Shown here in pieces: positions 17,391-26,210 of a DNA stretch of 64,000 nucleotides. How positions within the stretch are numbered: position 1 is the first letter of the stretch; every line of letters begins with the position of its first letter. Origin of the DNA: an uncultured Kordia sp. (GTDB lineage Bacteria; Bacteroidota; Bacteroidia; Flavobacteriales; Flavobacteriaceae); assembly GCF_947496985.1 (NCBI RefSeq), contig NZ_CANMEZ010000004.1, forward strand, positions 186,001 through 250,000. Direction: 5' to 3'. The notes under the pieces are model-generated. The model was not told the origin of the DNA and made no database searches. It saw only the letters and a list, made by a program, of their open reading frames with translations. The position numbers were made by a program, and so were the translations under genes.

Positions 17391-17454
17391 TGTTTTCTAA
17401 ATATGTATTGGTGTAACAAATTATAAAAATGAATGTCTATTTTAAGAACATTAT

Positions 17455-17462
17455 TATTTTTG
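17455..17462 (+). promoter_or_regulatory. -7 box (TATTTTTG) of the LytTR gene, probably leaderless
   Basis: A perfect match to the Bacteroidota -7 consensus TAnnTTTG. The ATG of the next gene begins only 5 bp later, so the transcript would start at or within the start codon, giving a leaderless or nearly leaderless message. Confidence 0.5.
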
Positions 17463-17466
17463 TTAC

Positions 17467-18207
17467 ATGAATAAACTAAATCCATCTATAAAGCATCATA
17501 TATTAATAGCTATACTTATTAGTGTTTGGATTTTTCTTTTTGCTTTTTTCATACGACCATTTGAACACGGGAGAATGGATCTTCTAGTATGGACAAAGGT
17601 AAGCCTAGGCTTTAGTATATTAGCCTTCATATGTTATGCTATGATTAGCTTTCTTCAAAAAAAAATCTATGAAAAAGTATCCAATTGGAGTGTAGGTTTT
17701 GAAGTGTTGATATTGTTTATTTTCTATGTTATATATAGTATAGGAACTTATCTTTTTTATAAGAGCCCTATTATAAAAGGAATATATGATTTTCAAAAGT
17801 TTTTTGTAGAAATCATACTTGTTTCTTCTTTGATTATAACACCAATTCTTATTCTAGTTAGAACGTATGCTATCAAACTAATTCCACCAAAAAATGATGA
17901 TATTACTATTAAAGGAGATAATAAATTAGATATTCTAAAAATAAAGAAATCTGATTTAATTTGTATTTCTAATTCACAGAATTATGTGGAAATTTTCTAT
18001 CTTGAAAACAATGAATTAAAATCGAAATTGATTCGAAGTTCATTGAAAAAAATAGAAGAAAACTTCGCTTTTTTAATACAAATTCATCGTTCACATTTAA
18101 TCAATCCGAAGCATTTTAAATCATGGAAAGATTCAGCAACTATTTCATTGACGCAAATGGAGCTTCCAGTTTCAAAAAACTATAAAGAGCGCGTTTTAGC
18201 ACTATAA
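17467..18207 (+). CDS. Membrane-anchored LytTR transcriptional regulator
   Basis: A 246-residue regulator without a receiver domain. Four hydrophobic helices (about 12-30, 42-62, 78-98, 112-132) are followed by a LytTR DNA-binding domain at 150-246 ('ICISNSQNYVEIFYLENNELK', 'FAFLIQIHRSHLINPKHF'). This orphan 4TM-LytTR type is common in Flavobacteriaceae and is thought to respond to membrane or extracellular cues. It is immediately upstream of the serine-hydrolase fusion, and the intergenic region holds a four-copy direct repeat that could be its binding array. A -7 box ends 4 bp before the ATG. Confidence 0.9.
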   Translation: MNKLNPSIKHHILIAILISVWIFLFAFFIRPFEHGRMDLLVWTKVSLGFSILAFICYAMISFLQKKIYEKVSNWSVGFEVLILFIFYVIYSIGTYLFYKSPIIKGIYDFQKFFVEIILVSSLIITPILILVRTYAIKLIPPKNDDITIKGDNKLDILKIKKSDLICISNSQNYVEIFYLENNELKSKLIRSSLKKIEENFAFLIQIHRSHLINPKHFKSWKDSATISLTQMELPVSKNYKERVLAL

Positions 18208-18279
18208 TTTTGTACCAAAAAACACGTGTTTTATACCTAAACAAAGCATTTTTACCTAAAATCATAGATTTTATACCTT
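18206..18279. promoter_or_regulatory. Four helically phased TTTTRTACC-type direct repeats
   Basis: Units begin at 18206, 18227, 18248 and 18268 (spacings 21, 21 and 20 bp) with cores TTTTGTACC, TTTTATACC, TTTTTACC and TTTTATACC. All lie on one face of the helix. They lie directly after the LytTR stop and upstream of the -7 box (18317) of the serine-hydrolase gene. A 14-bp palindrome AAAACACGTGTTTT (18219-18232) bridges units 1 and 2. Most likely an activator array. Confidence 0.6.
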
Positions 18280-18316
18280 CGTAATTAGATCACATTCAAA
18301 ACTGTTTTTTTGATTC

Positions 18317-18324
18317 TATTTTTG
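18317..18324 (+). promoter_or_regulatory. -7 box (TATTTTTG) of the serine-hydrolase fusion gene
   Basis: Perfect TAnnTTTG match, 28 bp before the ATG at 18353 and about 40 bp downstream of the last repeat of the TTTTRTACC array, a position suited to activation. Confidence 0.5.
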
Positions 18325-18352
18325 AAATTCATCAATCAAAAAAACAATCAAA

Positions 18353-20434
18353 ATGAAAAAATTACTTTGGCTAATTTTTATAGCCTTATGTCTCTACATT
18401 AGTTTCGATCCTATAAAATACTTTTTTGCAGACCAACCTATTGGTTTATTATCCACAAAATCTCTAGAAGTCTTAAGTAGTAAGTTGTATATGATTCCTT
18501 TTTATATACACATCACTTTTGGTGGAATTGCATTATTTGTTGGTTGGATTCAATTTATTAAAAAGTTTCGTAAGAAATTCATGAAACTACACAGAATCAT
18601 TGGAAAAATTTATGTGTTTTCAATCTTCATTAGTGGACCAGTCGGGTTTTACATAGGATTTTATGTAAAAGGCGGAATTGTCAGCAAAGTTGGGTTTACA
18701 TTTGGCGCACTTATTTGGGTACTATTTACGTATTTAGCGTATCGTTATATACGAAAAGGGAATGTAACCAAACATCAGGAGTTTATGGCGTATAGTTATG
18801 CAGGAACTTTTGCTGCGGTAATGTTACGTTTAGTTCTACCACCATTAATGATGTTCTTTAGCTTTAAAACAGCGTATGGAATTTCGGTTTGGATGAGTTG
18901 GATTCCAAGTGTAACAGCAGTATATCTATACTTTCACAAAAGAGAACTCCTCAAAACGATCTATAAAAAATATAGGCTTAAAAAAGTTTCTATCGGAATT
19001 GCTGCTTTAATAGGAGTAATGTTCATCATATCATACACGAGTCCGCAAACATGGTTATATAAAAACGCCACTTTTGAAGGAACTAGTTTTGAAAAAAATA
19101 CAGCCCTAGCTAATTCAAGTTTTACTAAAGAAAAACTAACTGAAATTGATACGTATTTAAAAGAAGAATCTAATACTACAAGCATGATTGTGCTAGAGCA
19201 CGGAAAAGTAGTGTATGAATATGGAGATGTTTCTGAAATAAGTGATAATGCTTCTGCTCGAAAAAGTATTTTGGCAATGTTGTATGGAAAACATGTCGAA
19301 AATGGTAGCATCAATCTAAATCAAACTATAGGAGATATAGGAATTGATGAAGATGATACTTTGTTAGATATAGAAAAACGAGCGACTGTAAATCATATTA
19401 TTACAGCACGTTCAGGTGTGTTTCATGATGCAGCAAATGATGGATATGATACTGCAAATCTAAAGGAGCGAGGTAGTGAACAACCTGGAACTTATTTTCT
19501 TTATAATAATTGGGATTACAATTTGGCAGGATATATTCTGGAAAATAAAACTGGAGAAACGGTATTTCAAGAGTTAGAGGAACAATTAGCAATCCCTTTG
19601 GGTTTTCAAGATTGGAATATTAAAAATCAAGATAGAACGATCAATATAAAAAAATCACGTTATTCAGCATATCAAATACATCTTTCTACGCGCGACATGG
19701 CCAAAATTGGACAATTGATGTTGCAAGAAGGTAACTGGAATGGAAAACAGTTAATTTCTAAAAACTGGATTAAAAAAACTATAACTGAAGTCACACCAAA
19801 AGATACTGTAAATAAGCGCTACAATAGAGACGCGTCAAGTCCTGTACAGTTTTCTTATGGATATATGTGGTGGTTGTTTGATCGTTTTTATGACAATCCA
19901 GATTTAGAAGGAGCCTATACTGCTAGGGGCGCATTCGGACAATACATTACTGTTATTCCAAAGCGCGATATTGTTGTTGTTCATAAAACAACTGTTGATA
20001 TTTATACATTTTTAAACTTTTCAGATAGAACTTCAACTCCGTCATGGCGTTATTGGTGGATTTTACGAAACTTGATGTTGAATAGAAAATCCTTAGCAGA
20101 TTTAGCAAAAGAAAAATCGACAAATGAAATTATAGCGTTTATCAAAACGGAATATACTAAAGATTCTGAGTATGCTATTTCTGAAAGATTAATCAATGAA
20201 TATGGAGCATCTTTAGCAAAAAAAGGAAAACATAAAGAAGCAATACAATTTTATAAGCTCAATTTAGAAATCTATCCAGAAGGTTATTACACACATCGTG
20301 TTTATGATTTTTACATAGAAAGTTTGCGAGGTCTTAGTAGAGAAAACGAAACATTACCATTGATGGAAAAATCTTTTGAATTAAATCCTTGGAATAAAAA
20401 ATTAGAAAATGAAATCAAAAAAATGAAATCATGA
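18353..20434 (+). CDS. DUF2306 membrane domain / class C beta-lactamase-like serine hydrolase / TPR fusion
   Basis: A 693-residue protein in three parts. Residues 1-230 carry about six membrane helices with the DUF2306-type pattern 'KLHRIIGKIYVFSIFISGP' and a histidine in 'VTKHQEF'. Residues 250-600 are a beta-lactamase/PBP4*-type serine hydrolase with SxxK as Ser301-Ala-Arg-Lys304 and YxN as Tyr384-Asn-Asn386. The last 80 residues resemble TPRs ('SLAKKGKHKEAIQFYKLNLE'). The hydrolase would face the periplasm. Peptidoglycan, D-amino-acid peptide or ester substrates are all possible. The upstream LytTR regulator and repeat array suggest dedicated control; a strong terminator follows. Confidence 0.85.
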   Translation: MKKLLWLIFIALCLYISFDPIKYFFADQPIGLLSTKSLEVLSSKLYMIPFYIHITFGGIALFVGWIQFIKKFRKKFMKLHRIIGKIYVFSIFISGPVGFYIGFYVKGGIVSKVGFTFGALIWVLFTYLAYRYIRKGNVTKHQEFMAYSYAGTFAAVMLRLVLPPLMMFFSFKTAYGISVWMSWIPSVTAVYLYFHKRELLKTIYKKYRLKKVSIGIAALIGVMFIISYTSPQTWLYKNATFEGTSFEKNTALANSSFTKEKLTEIDTYLKEESNTTSMIVLEHGKVVYEYGDVSEISDNASARKSILAMLYGKHVENGSINLNQTIGDIGIDEDDTLLDIEKRATVNHIITARSGVFHDAANDGYDTANLKERGSEQPGTYFLYNNWDYNLAGYILENKTGETVFQELEEQLAIPLGFQDWNIKNQDRTINIKKSRYSAYQIHLSTRDMAKIGQLMLQEGNWNGKQLISKNWIKKTITEVTPKDTVNKRYNRDASSPVQFSYGYMWWLFDRFYDNPDLEGAYTARGAFGQYITVIPKRDIVVVHKTTVDIYTFLNFSDRTSTPSWRYWWILRNLMLNRKSLADLAKEKSTNEIIAFIKTEYTKDSEYAISERLINEYGASLAKKGKHKEAIQFYKLNLEIYPEGYYTHRVYDFYIESLRGLSRENETLPLMEKSFELNPWNKKLENEIKKMKS

Positions 20435-20439
20435 TTTAC

Positions 20440-20471
20440 AAAAAGACACTTTCACACAAAGTGTCTTTTTT
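20440..20471 (+). terminator. Terminator of the serine-hydrolase fusion
   Basis: A 13-bp stem (20440-20452 with 20458-20470), 5-nt loop and T tract. Confidence 0.9.
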
Positions 20472-20534
20472 GATTTAAGTGTAACAATTTAACTCATTAT
20501 GAGTCGTATACATATCAATCAAAAAAACAATAAC

Positions 20535-21209
20535 ATGAATTCAAACCAAAAAACAGCAAGAATAATCGGTGTATTATTCTTGCTCATCTTCGCTATTGGC
20601 GTAACAATGTATCAATTTTTGCAAAGTCCATTATTTGCAGATAATTTTATAACAGCAACTGCAGCCAATGCAACTAATATCATAATTTCAACAGTATTAG
20701 GTATTGTTAGTGGGTTAATTTCAATTATGATAGCAATATTATTGGTTCCGATTTTTAAACAATATAGCTATAAACTAGCTTTAACGTATGTAGCATTCTG
20801 TATTCTTAGTTGTGTTATGATTTGTATTGATAATATAAGCGTATTATCACTATTAGACCTAAGTCAAGCTTATGTAAAAGGAGGAGGAAATACTACTGAT
20901 TTATTTAAACTCATGGGAACATTGTTGTATGAAAGACATGCCTGGACACACTATTTATCATTATTAGTATCGTGTTTTCCAGTATTTGTATTGTATTTTA
21001 CAATGTATGCTTCCAAGTTAATTCCGAAAGTCATTTCAATTTTTGGAATGCTAGCTGCGACCCTTATGCTTGTTGAAATGACGGTGTCAATATTTGGACA
21101 TAGTATCAGTATGAATATGATGATTCCGATGGCTTTAATACAATTGATTCTTCCTATTTGGTTACTAATCAAAGGATTTAATTCTTCAAAAGATATAGTC
21201 TTAGAATAA
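20535..21209 (+). CDS. DUF4386 integral membrane protein
   Basis: A 224-residue protein with six hydrophobic helices. The start at 20535 ('MNSNQKTARIIGVLFLLIF') matches the family N-terminus; the in-frame ATG at 20499 adds a polar 12-residue tail and is less likely. The pattern 'NQKTARIIGVLFLL', 'IAILLVPIFKQ', 'FKLMGTLLYERHAWTHYLS' and 'SKLIPKVISIFGMLA' is that of DUF4386, a membrane family of unknown function. Bounded by terminators on both sides, so transcribed alone. No binding motif can be pointed out. Confidence 0.85.
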   Translation: MNSNQKTARIIGVLFLLIFAIGVTMYQFLQSPLFADNFITATAANATNIIISTVLGIVSGLISIMIAILLVPIFKQYSYKLALTYVAFCILSCVMICIDNISVLSLLDLSQAYVKGGGNTTDLFKLMGTLLYERHAWTHYLSLLVSCFPVFVLYFTMYASKLIPKVISIFGMLAATLMLVEMTVSIFGHSISMNMMIPMALIQLILPIWLLIKGFNSSKDIVLE

Positions 21210-21234
21210 TAGAATTTTAGATAGTAAACTTTAT

Positions 21235-21265
21235 AAAAGCTCAGCAAAATTTGTTGAGCTTTTTA
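21235..21265 (+). terminator. Terminator of the DUF4386 gene
   Basis: A 14-bp stem with one G.T pair (21235-21248 with 21250-21263) around GCTCAGCAAA/TTTGTTGAGC, ending in Ts. Confidence 0.8.
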
Positions 21266-21343
21266 GGTTTTAATAATTGGATAGTAGCCAATAAATAGTT
21301 AGCTTGTTTACAAATAAAACTATTGTTAGACTACAATCAATTT

Positions 21344-23173
21344 ATGGATATACAAAATTTGAATTTTGAATCACGTTCCCAAAATCCTGGAGATTATCAT
21401 TTAGGTATAACTGTCACAAGTAAAGAAGAAAAACGACTAAAATTACATGTATATCTATTAAGTCGAAATTTTGAAAATACTCCACGAACGCACATGTTTG
21501 GCTTGGTTACAATTTTAAATGCGCCAAATACACCAGAAGATTTGTTGACAACGATCAATCCTGAATTTTCAAAACTAACGATCAAAAAGAACAGTCTCTT
21601 TCTGGCAAATCAACTCATAACATCTGTAATTGTGGCTAATTTTATCCAAACAGGATATCAAGCACACTTGTGGGAATCCAGATATCATATTCCTTTTGAT
21701 GAAAATTCTGATTTATCCACATTTGATGAACTTATGCAAGCAGATGTAGCCATAACAGTTAAAGACGCCAAACTCATTGAGCATATTTCAGAAGGAATGC
21801 AATGGAAATCTACAAGTGCTAGTGGAAGTCCGTTTTGGTATCTAGAAAATTATTCGGTTAATCCTCCAATGTATACTGCATTATATAATTCGCTTGGCGG
21901 AAAATGGGTATATCATGAAGGTGAAATAGGAGAGAAGGGAATTCGAAAGCCTATGAAAGGCATGTCTGTAAACTATACCAAAATACCAAAAATAGGAGAA
22001 GAGTGGGTTGCTAATAAAGAGAAAGAAGGATATAAATTGTTATATAAAAACTATGATACATCGTATTATTTAGAAGAAGAAATTAGAACAAATCTTAAAA
22101 AGGAACGTATTGCCAATAATAAATCTGAATATAGTTCAGAAGCGTTTGAAGCCTATAGGACTAAAAATGTAAAGGCTATTAAAACCATTTTAGAAGAAAG
22201 AATACATCCAGATAGTCTGAAAGATAGAAGAGGAGATACTTTATTGTATGAAATAATAGATTCGTATAAAAAAATGGAGCCTGAGCATTTTGAAATGATT
22301 CAATTGTTACTTTCGTATGGAGCCAATCCAAATTTGAATGATTTTATGCCTTTAATTCATCAAGCTTGTCATTACCGTAATGAAGAATTTGGAGATGAAA
22401 TTATAAAACTATTACTAAAACATGGAGCGGCTATTGATAGCTTTTGGATGTACGAAAAACAAACCTTAGTGCATACGGCCGCGAGAAATGGTCGATTATG
22501 GCTTGTGGAATATCTATTACAAAAAGGGCTAGATGTTAATTATAAAGACAAAAAAAATACTAGCCCACTTATTTTGGCAATTCAGGGAAATACAAGTACT
22601 GTGGAAACGCTTCAATTTTTATTGGATAATGGTGCAGATACCACTGAATTATACGCTTTACATAACGGAAAAACAACTCTAAATCGATTGATGTATGAAG
22701 ATCGAATTGATATTTTAAATTATTTAGTTTCGTTAAATGTAGATATTAATGCGATTGACGAAAGTGGTTATCCATGTATTTTTGATTGCGCAGAATACGG
22801 ACCTTTTGTAATGTTTAATGAACTCATAAAATTAGGTGTAGATGTAGAACCGCATTTATCAAATATTATGCATCGAATAGAAATTCGATTACGTGATAAA
22901 AGTTTTTCCAAAGATATTAAAGACACTGCTTTTCAGAAGTTAGAATTATTATATAAAAACGGCTATGATGTTAGTAAATTCGATACTTTAAGCGGTATTA
23001 TTGATAGTGTCAAGAATCGAAAAAAGTTGAAAAAATACGAGGAAAAAATGATCATTTCCTTACTTAAAATGGGGTTTAGACATTATAGCGAGTATAACTT
23101 TTTAGCATATATAAACAAAATTAATAATACCGTAATTTTAGATGTATACAATCAAATGAAAACGATAGATTAA
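21344..23173 (+). CDS. Ankyrin-repeat protein
   Basis: A 609-residue cytoplasmic protein. The first 220 residues have no family I recognise ('NPGDYHLGITVTSKEEKRLKLHVYLLSRN', 'GKWVYHEGEIGEKGIRKPMKG'). Residues about 260-545 contain at least six ankyrin repeats, with clear examples 'FEMIQLLLSYGANPNLND', 'DEIIKLLLKHGAAIDS', 'LVHTAARNGRLWLVEYLLQKGLDVNYKDK' and 'VETLQFLLDNGADTTE'. The ATG at 21344 is preferred over the in-frame TTG at 21323. It probably binds protein partners; no secretion signal is visible. Its stop overlaps that of the convergent acyltransferase gene by a few bases. Confidence 0.85.
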   Translation: MDIQNLNFESRSQNPGDYHLGITVTSKEEKRLKLHVYLLSRNFENTPRTHMFGLVTILNAPNTPEDLLTTINPEFSKLTIKKNSLFLANQLITSVIVANFIQTGYQAHLWESRYHIPFDENSDLSTFDELMQADVAITVKDAKLIEHISEGMQWKSTSASGSPFWYLENYSVNPPMYTALYNSLGGKWVYHEGEIGEKGIRKPMKGMSVNYTKIPKIGEEWVANKEKEGYKLLYKNYDTSYYLEEEIRTNLKKERIANNKSEYSSEAFEAYRTKNVKAIKTILEERIHPDSLKDRRGDTLLYEIIDSYKKMEPEHFEMIQLLLSYGANPNLNDFMPLIHQACHYRNEEFGDEIIKLLLKHGAAIDSFWMYEKQTLVHTAARNGRLWLVEYLLQKGLDVNYKDKKNTSPLILAIQGNTSTVETLQFLLDNGADTTELYALHNGKTTLNRLMYEDRIDILNYLVSLNVDINAIDESGYPCIFDCAEYGPFVMFNELIKLGVDVEPHLSNIMHRIEIRLRDKSFSKDIKDTAFQKLELLYKNGYDVSKFDTLSGIIDSVKNRKKLKKYEEKMIISLLKMGFRHYSEYNFLAYINKINNTVILDVYNQMKTID

Positions 23174-24279
23174 GTTTTCTTTTTCATACCAAATAATACA
23201 CGCGTAATTTTAAATGGATACACTAAAAGCTTGTAAATCAATATGATTGCAGGAAAAGAAGTAATAATTAATAGTATTATTTTTACAGGAATATTTACAT
23301 CCAATTGAATGATGTAATAGGCAAAGATTACAATGACAGTTTGATGCAAAATGTAAAACGGATAAATAGCTTCATTGAGTTTTTTTACCAAGGAACTTTT
23401 TTTATTAAACCAAATTTGTGCGTATCCTAACAAAGTAATTACAAAACTCCAACCAACCAAACAACAGACTACATACCAAAGATTCCAAAGTATATTTGTA
23501 GAAAAATAAGGTGAAAGCAATTCGTGCGGCATTAAATAATACGTATAGAAAAGGATGGAACTTACTAAAAATATAACAGCGTTTAGTTTACGGTATTGTT
23601 TCAAATGGTTCCAAGTATTTTCTGCGGAAGCGAACAACATACCAGCAATTAAGAAAAAACCAAAATAGAGTGTTGATGATAGGTTAATAAGACTTTTACT
23701 ATCGTCAGGAAAGTATTTTTTAGCGATAGTTAAAATTAAAATCAATGGAATTACACCTAAAAACAATCCTAACTTTTTTGAAGTTACTCGTTCTATAAAA
23801 GTCACTAATTGAGTTGATTTTGGTGAGTTCAAGAATAAAATAAACGGAATCAAAATCATAGACATCCAAAATAGATTTTCAATAAACCAAAGATGATTTA
23901 CATCAAAATGTCCGTTTGCGTATACATCCCAATATGAAGAAAAAGATTCAATATTTCCAAAATATATTTGTGGAGGAACTATAACCAATACTCCAAAAAA
24001 CAGTGGAATTAATAAACGGATGGCACGTTCTTTTGCAAACTGAACCCAAGTGCGTTTTGAAAAAGCAAAAATAGTTCCTGTTCCAGAAATTAAAAATAAT
24101 AATGGCAATCGGAATTGTTCAAAGAAAACCATAATATCATCTAATAATTTACTAGATTCCGGATTCATAATGTCAAAATTATCACCATTAAAAGGCATTC
24201 CTATGTGATGAAAATATACGGCTAAAATTGCGATGACGCGTAACCAGTCTAAATCGTATCTACGTGTTTTTGTAGTCAT
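23170..24279 (-). CDS. Acyltransferase-3 family membrane protein
   Basis: A 369-residue protein with about ten membrane helices and the acyltransferase-3 (OafA/OpgC-like) N-terminus 'RRYDLDWLRVIAILAVYFHHIGMPF', including the conserved Arg and the catalytic-type His. The start is the ATG at 24277-24279; the frame extends upstream to 24396 only through repeat DNA and is not coding. Such enzymes move acyl groups (acetyl, succinyl) onto extracytoplasmic sugars or lipids in the inner membrane. The substrate is unknown. It converges on the ankyrin gene with a 4-bp overlap and no visible terminator between. Confidence 0.88.
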   Translation of the reverse strand: MTTKTRRYDLDWLRVIAILAVYFHHIGMPFNGDNFDIMNPESSKLLDDIMVFFEQFRLPLLFLISGTGTIFAFSKRTWVQFAKERAIRLLIPLFFGVLVIVPPQIYFGNIESFSSYWDVYANGHFDVNHLWFIENLFWMSMILIPFILFLNSPKSTQLVTFIERVTSKKLGLFLGVIPLILILTIAKKYFPDDSKSLINLSSTLYFGFFLIAGMLFASAENTWNHLKQYRKLNAVIFLVSSILFYTYYLMPHELLSPYFSTNILWNLWYVVCCLVGWSFVITLLGYAQIWFNKKSSLVKKLNEAIYPFYILHQTVIVIFAYYIIQLDVNIPVKIILLIITSFPAIILIYKLLVYPFKITRVLFGMKKKT

Positions 24280-24395
24280 AAAATCGTTCGTTTTTTGATA
24301 TGACAAACGTAAGTAAGATTTTAATGTAATATTTTGAAAAGTGACTGTTTGCAAGGTGTTGTGACGAAATACATGCTTTGATACTGCTAAGTACA

Positions 24396-24468
24396 AGCAC
24401 TTCGACTTAGCTCAGCGCGAGCACTTCGACTTAGCTCAGCGCAAGCACTTCGGTTTTACTCAGTGCGG
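24396..24468. repeat. Three tandem ~24-bp repeats
   Basis: Units AGCACTTCGACTTAGCTCAG... begin at 24396, 24420 and 24444. The first two are nearly identical; the third is diverged (CGGTTTTACTCAGTGCGG). The array is much richer in G+C than its flanks. The CTTCGACTTAGCTCAGCGC core resembles dispersed intergenic repeats of Bacteroidota. There are too few, directly adjacent units for a CRISPR. Confidence 0.8.
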
Positions 24469-24553
24469 GCATTTTTGATTAGTTATTATTAGGAGTTTGG
24501 ATAAAGCAATCTGTTTTATCAAGAACGTACTTTTATTAATTGAAAGTTAATGA

Positions 24554-25417
24554 CTATACTTTTGAAAAATATTCGTTAAACTCTTTCAACTTAGAACGCG
24601 AAACAGGAACCGTTTTAGTATAATTTTGTAAGGATAATTGATAGCCTTGCGCATTTCCTTCACAGGCTGTTATTTTATGCAAATTAACCAAATAGGAGCG
24701 ATGTGTTTTATAAATATGAGGAAACTCTTGAAGGTGATTTTCTAATTCTTTTAAAGTAATACGAAACAAACCTTTCTTTACTGTATTTCCATCAAAAATA
24801 TAGACTTCAGTGTAATTGCTTTCTACTTTTGCGAATAGAAATTGTAGCAAATCTAATTCATGTTTTTCATTTCCTGATGGAATTGTAATTTGTTGTGAAG
24901 CAATTGTAGTATTTGATGTTTTTAGTTGTAATTTTTGAAGTGTTTTACTGTGTTTGTATATCAAGCGTTCCAAATTTAGCGGAAGCACAATAAACAATAA
25001 TAAAGCACTGACTAAGAATGAATTCCGGATTTCTTCGAAAAAATACCGTAATGACCAATTATTTGAATTATAGTAGATTAGATCTCTAATGAGAAAATTA
25101 GCAATTCCAATAATAATAAGAATTAAAGACAAGTAAAATAATTCTTTTCCTAATGTCCAGCGAGAATCGTCTTTTATCTTATAATTTAATAATACAAAAA
25201 ATATATATGCAATAGGTAATGGAAAAAATGCATGAATACAAAGTATCCATAAATAATCTATTCTATGTTCATCAAAATTGACTTCAAAAGGATCAAACGT
25301 ATAAGAAAACAGAAAACTTAGAATACCTAATATACTGAGAAATACAAGCAATCGTTTCTGATTTCTATATAAAAAAGGATATGGTTGCTGAAGGTATTTT
25401 ATAATTTTTGGTAACAA
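24554..25417 (-). CDS. Membrane-anchored LytTR transcriptional regulator
   Basis: A 287-residue protein with four membrane helices (about 20-40, 55-77, 92-112, 132-152) and a C-terminal LytTR domain at 185-287 ('QFLFAKVESNYTEVYIFDG', 'FPHIYKTHRSYLVNLHKITA', 'VSRSKLKEFNEYF'). It has no receiver domain, like the regulator at 17467. It follows a lipoprotein gene by 16 bp, so both are probably one transcript and the lipoprotein may be part of the signal or its target. The gene is complete. Confidence 0.9.
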   Translation of the reverse strand: MLPKIIKYLQQPYPFLYRNQKRLLVFLSILGILSFLFSYTFDPFEVNFDEHRIDYLWILCIHAFFPLPIAYIFFVLLNYKIKDDSRWTLGKELFYLSLILIIIGIANFLIRDLIYYNSNNWSLRYFFEEIRNSFLVSALLLFIVLPLNLERLIYKHSKTLQKLQLKTSNTTIASQQITIPSGNEKHELDLLQFLFAKVESNYTEVYIFDGNTVKKGLFRITLKELENHLQEFPHIYKTHRSYLVNLHKITACEGNAQGYQLSLQNYTKTVPVSRSKLKEFNEYFSKV

Positions 25418-25433
25418 ATACGATATGCTTTAA

Positions 25434-26141
25434 TTATTTTTTCAGAAATGTATTGATCTGTTGTCCAATTTCTTGGATTGTTAAAAGAATAGCTTTGTTT
25501 TTAATTCTATTAGCAGCTTCAGCTTCATTCAATTCATTATCTTGTCTTTTAGATTGAAATTCTTTTGTGACAATGGTTGAGAATGGAATTAAACCAGTTC
25601 TAACATCTAAAATAATCAATTGTGTTGTAGCAAATGCTTTTATATCAGATTTTGAAAACAATTTGTATTTAGCATATAAATCACTATTAATTGAATATAT
25701 GACAACAATATCCGATTGTGTTCGTACAGCAGCTTCTCTAATCGTTGTAAAAGTAGGATTCCTAGAAATTAATAAATCGGGAATCTGAGAAACTTTTGTT
25801 ACTCTGGTAGATTCTCCAAATTTTGAAGTAAATAAATCTAAATATTCTTGTTGAGATTTTAAATATGCTTCATTGTTTCTATAATAATTTCTTTGACTTT
25901 GTGTACTTTCCAATTTTACAAGAGAAACCCTTAAATCTTTTGGCAATGTATAGTTTCCATCAAGGATTTTTTGAATATTTTCTTCTGAAATTGTAGCCGT
26001 TCTGTCATTAAACAACGACTTTGTAATTGGCGGATCAGCCTCATAACTAGCCTGAGTTGGATATCCTGTACTTTGTCCCATAGGACTAACTGCGCAAGAG
26101 GTAAAAGCTAAGAGGACTATCAGGTAAAATAGATTTCTCAT
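25434..26141 (-). CDS. Conserved-looking lipoprotein, unknown function
   Basis: A 235-residue lipoprotein (signal ending LLAFTSC, then AVSPMG). The mature protein has a helical middle with several Arg/Asn/Gln residues and a beta-alpha region 'TQSDIVVIYSINSDLYAKYK', 'ATTQLIILDVRTGLIPFSTIVTKEF', reminiscent of CsgG/GNA1162-like periplasmic domains, although I cannot confirm the family. It is the first gene of a two-gene unit with a LytTR membrane regulator 16 bp downstream, suggesting a role in envelope sensing. Confidence 0.7.
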   Translation of the reverse strand: MRNLFYLIVLLAFTSCAVSPMGQSTGYPTQASYEADPPITKSLFNDRTATISEENIQKILDGNYTLPKDLRVSLVKLESTQSQRNYYRNNEAYLKSQQEYLDLFTSKFGESTRVTKVSQIPDLLISRNPTFTTIREAAVRTQSDIVVIYSINSDLYAKYKLFSKSDIKAFATTQLIILDVRTGLIPFSTIVTKEFQSKRQDNELNEAEAANRIKNKAILLTIQEIGQQINTFLKK

Positions 26142-26210
26142 AATTAATGTCAGTTTTGTGGTTAACGTACACTCTTTTCTACATACGAAGTTACATTAAG
26201 AAAATGATTT

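Noticed and set aside
24280-24396. N-terminal extension of the acyltransferase frame
   Set aside because: It extends up to the tandem repeat array and does not resemble the acyltransferase-3 N-terminus; the family start matches 24279.
24396-24468. CRISPR array
   Set aside because: Units are directly adjacent without spacers, number only three and no cas genes are present.
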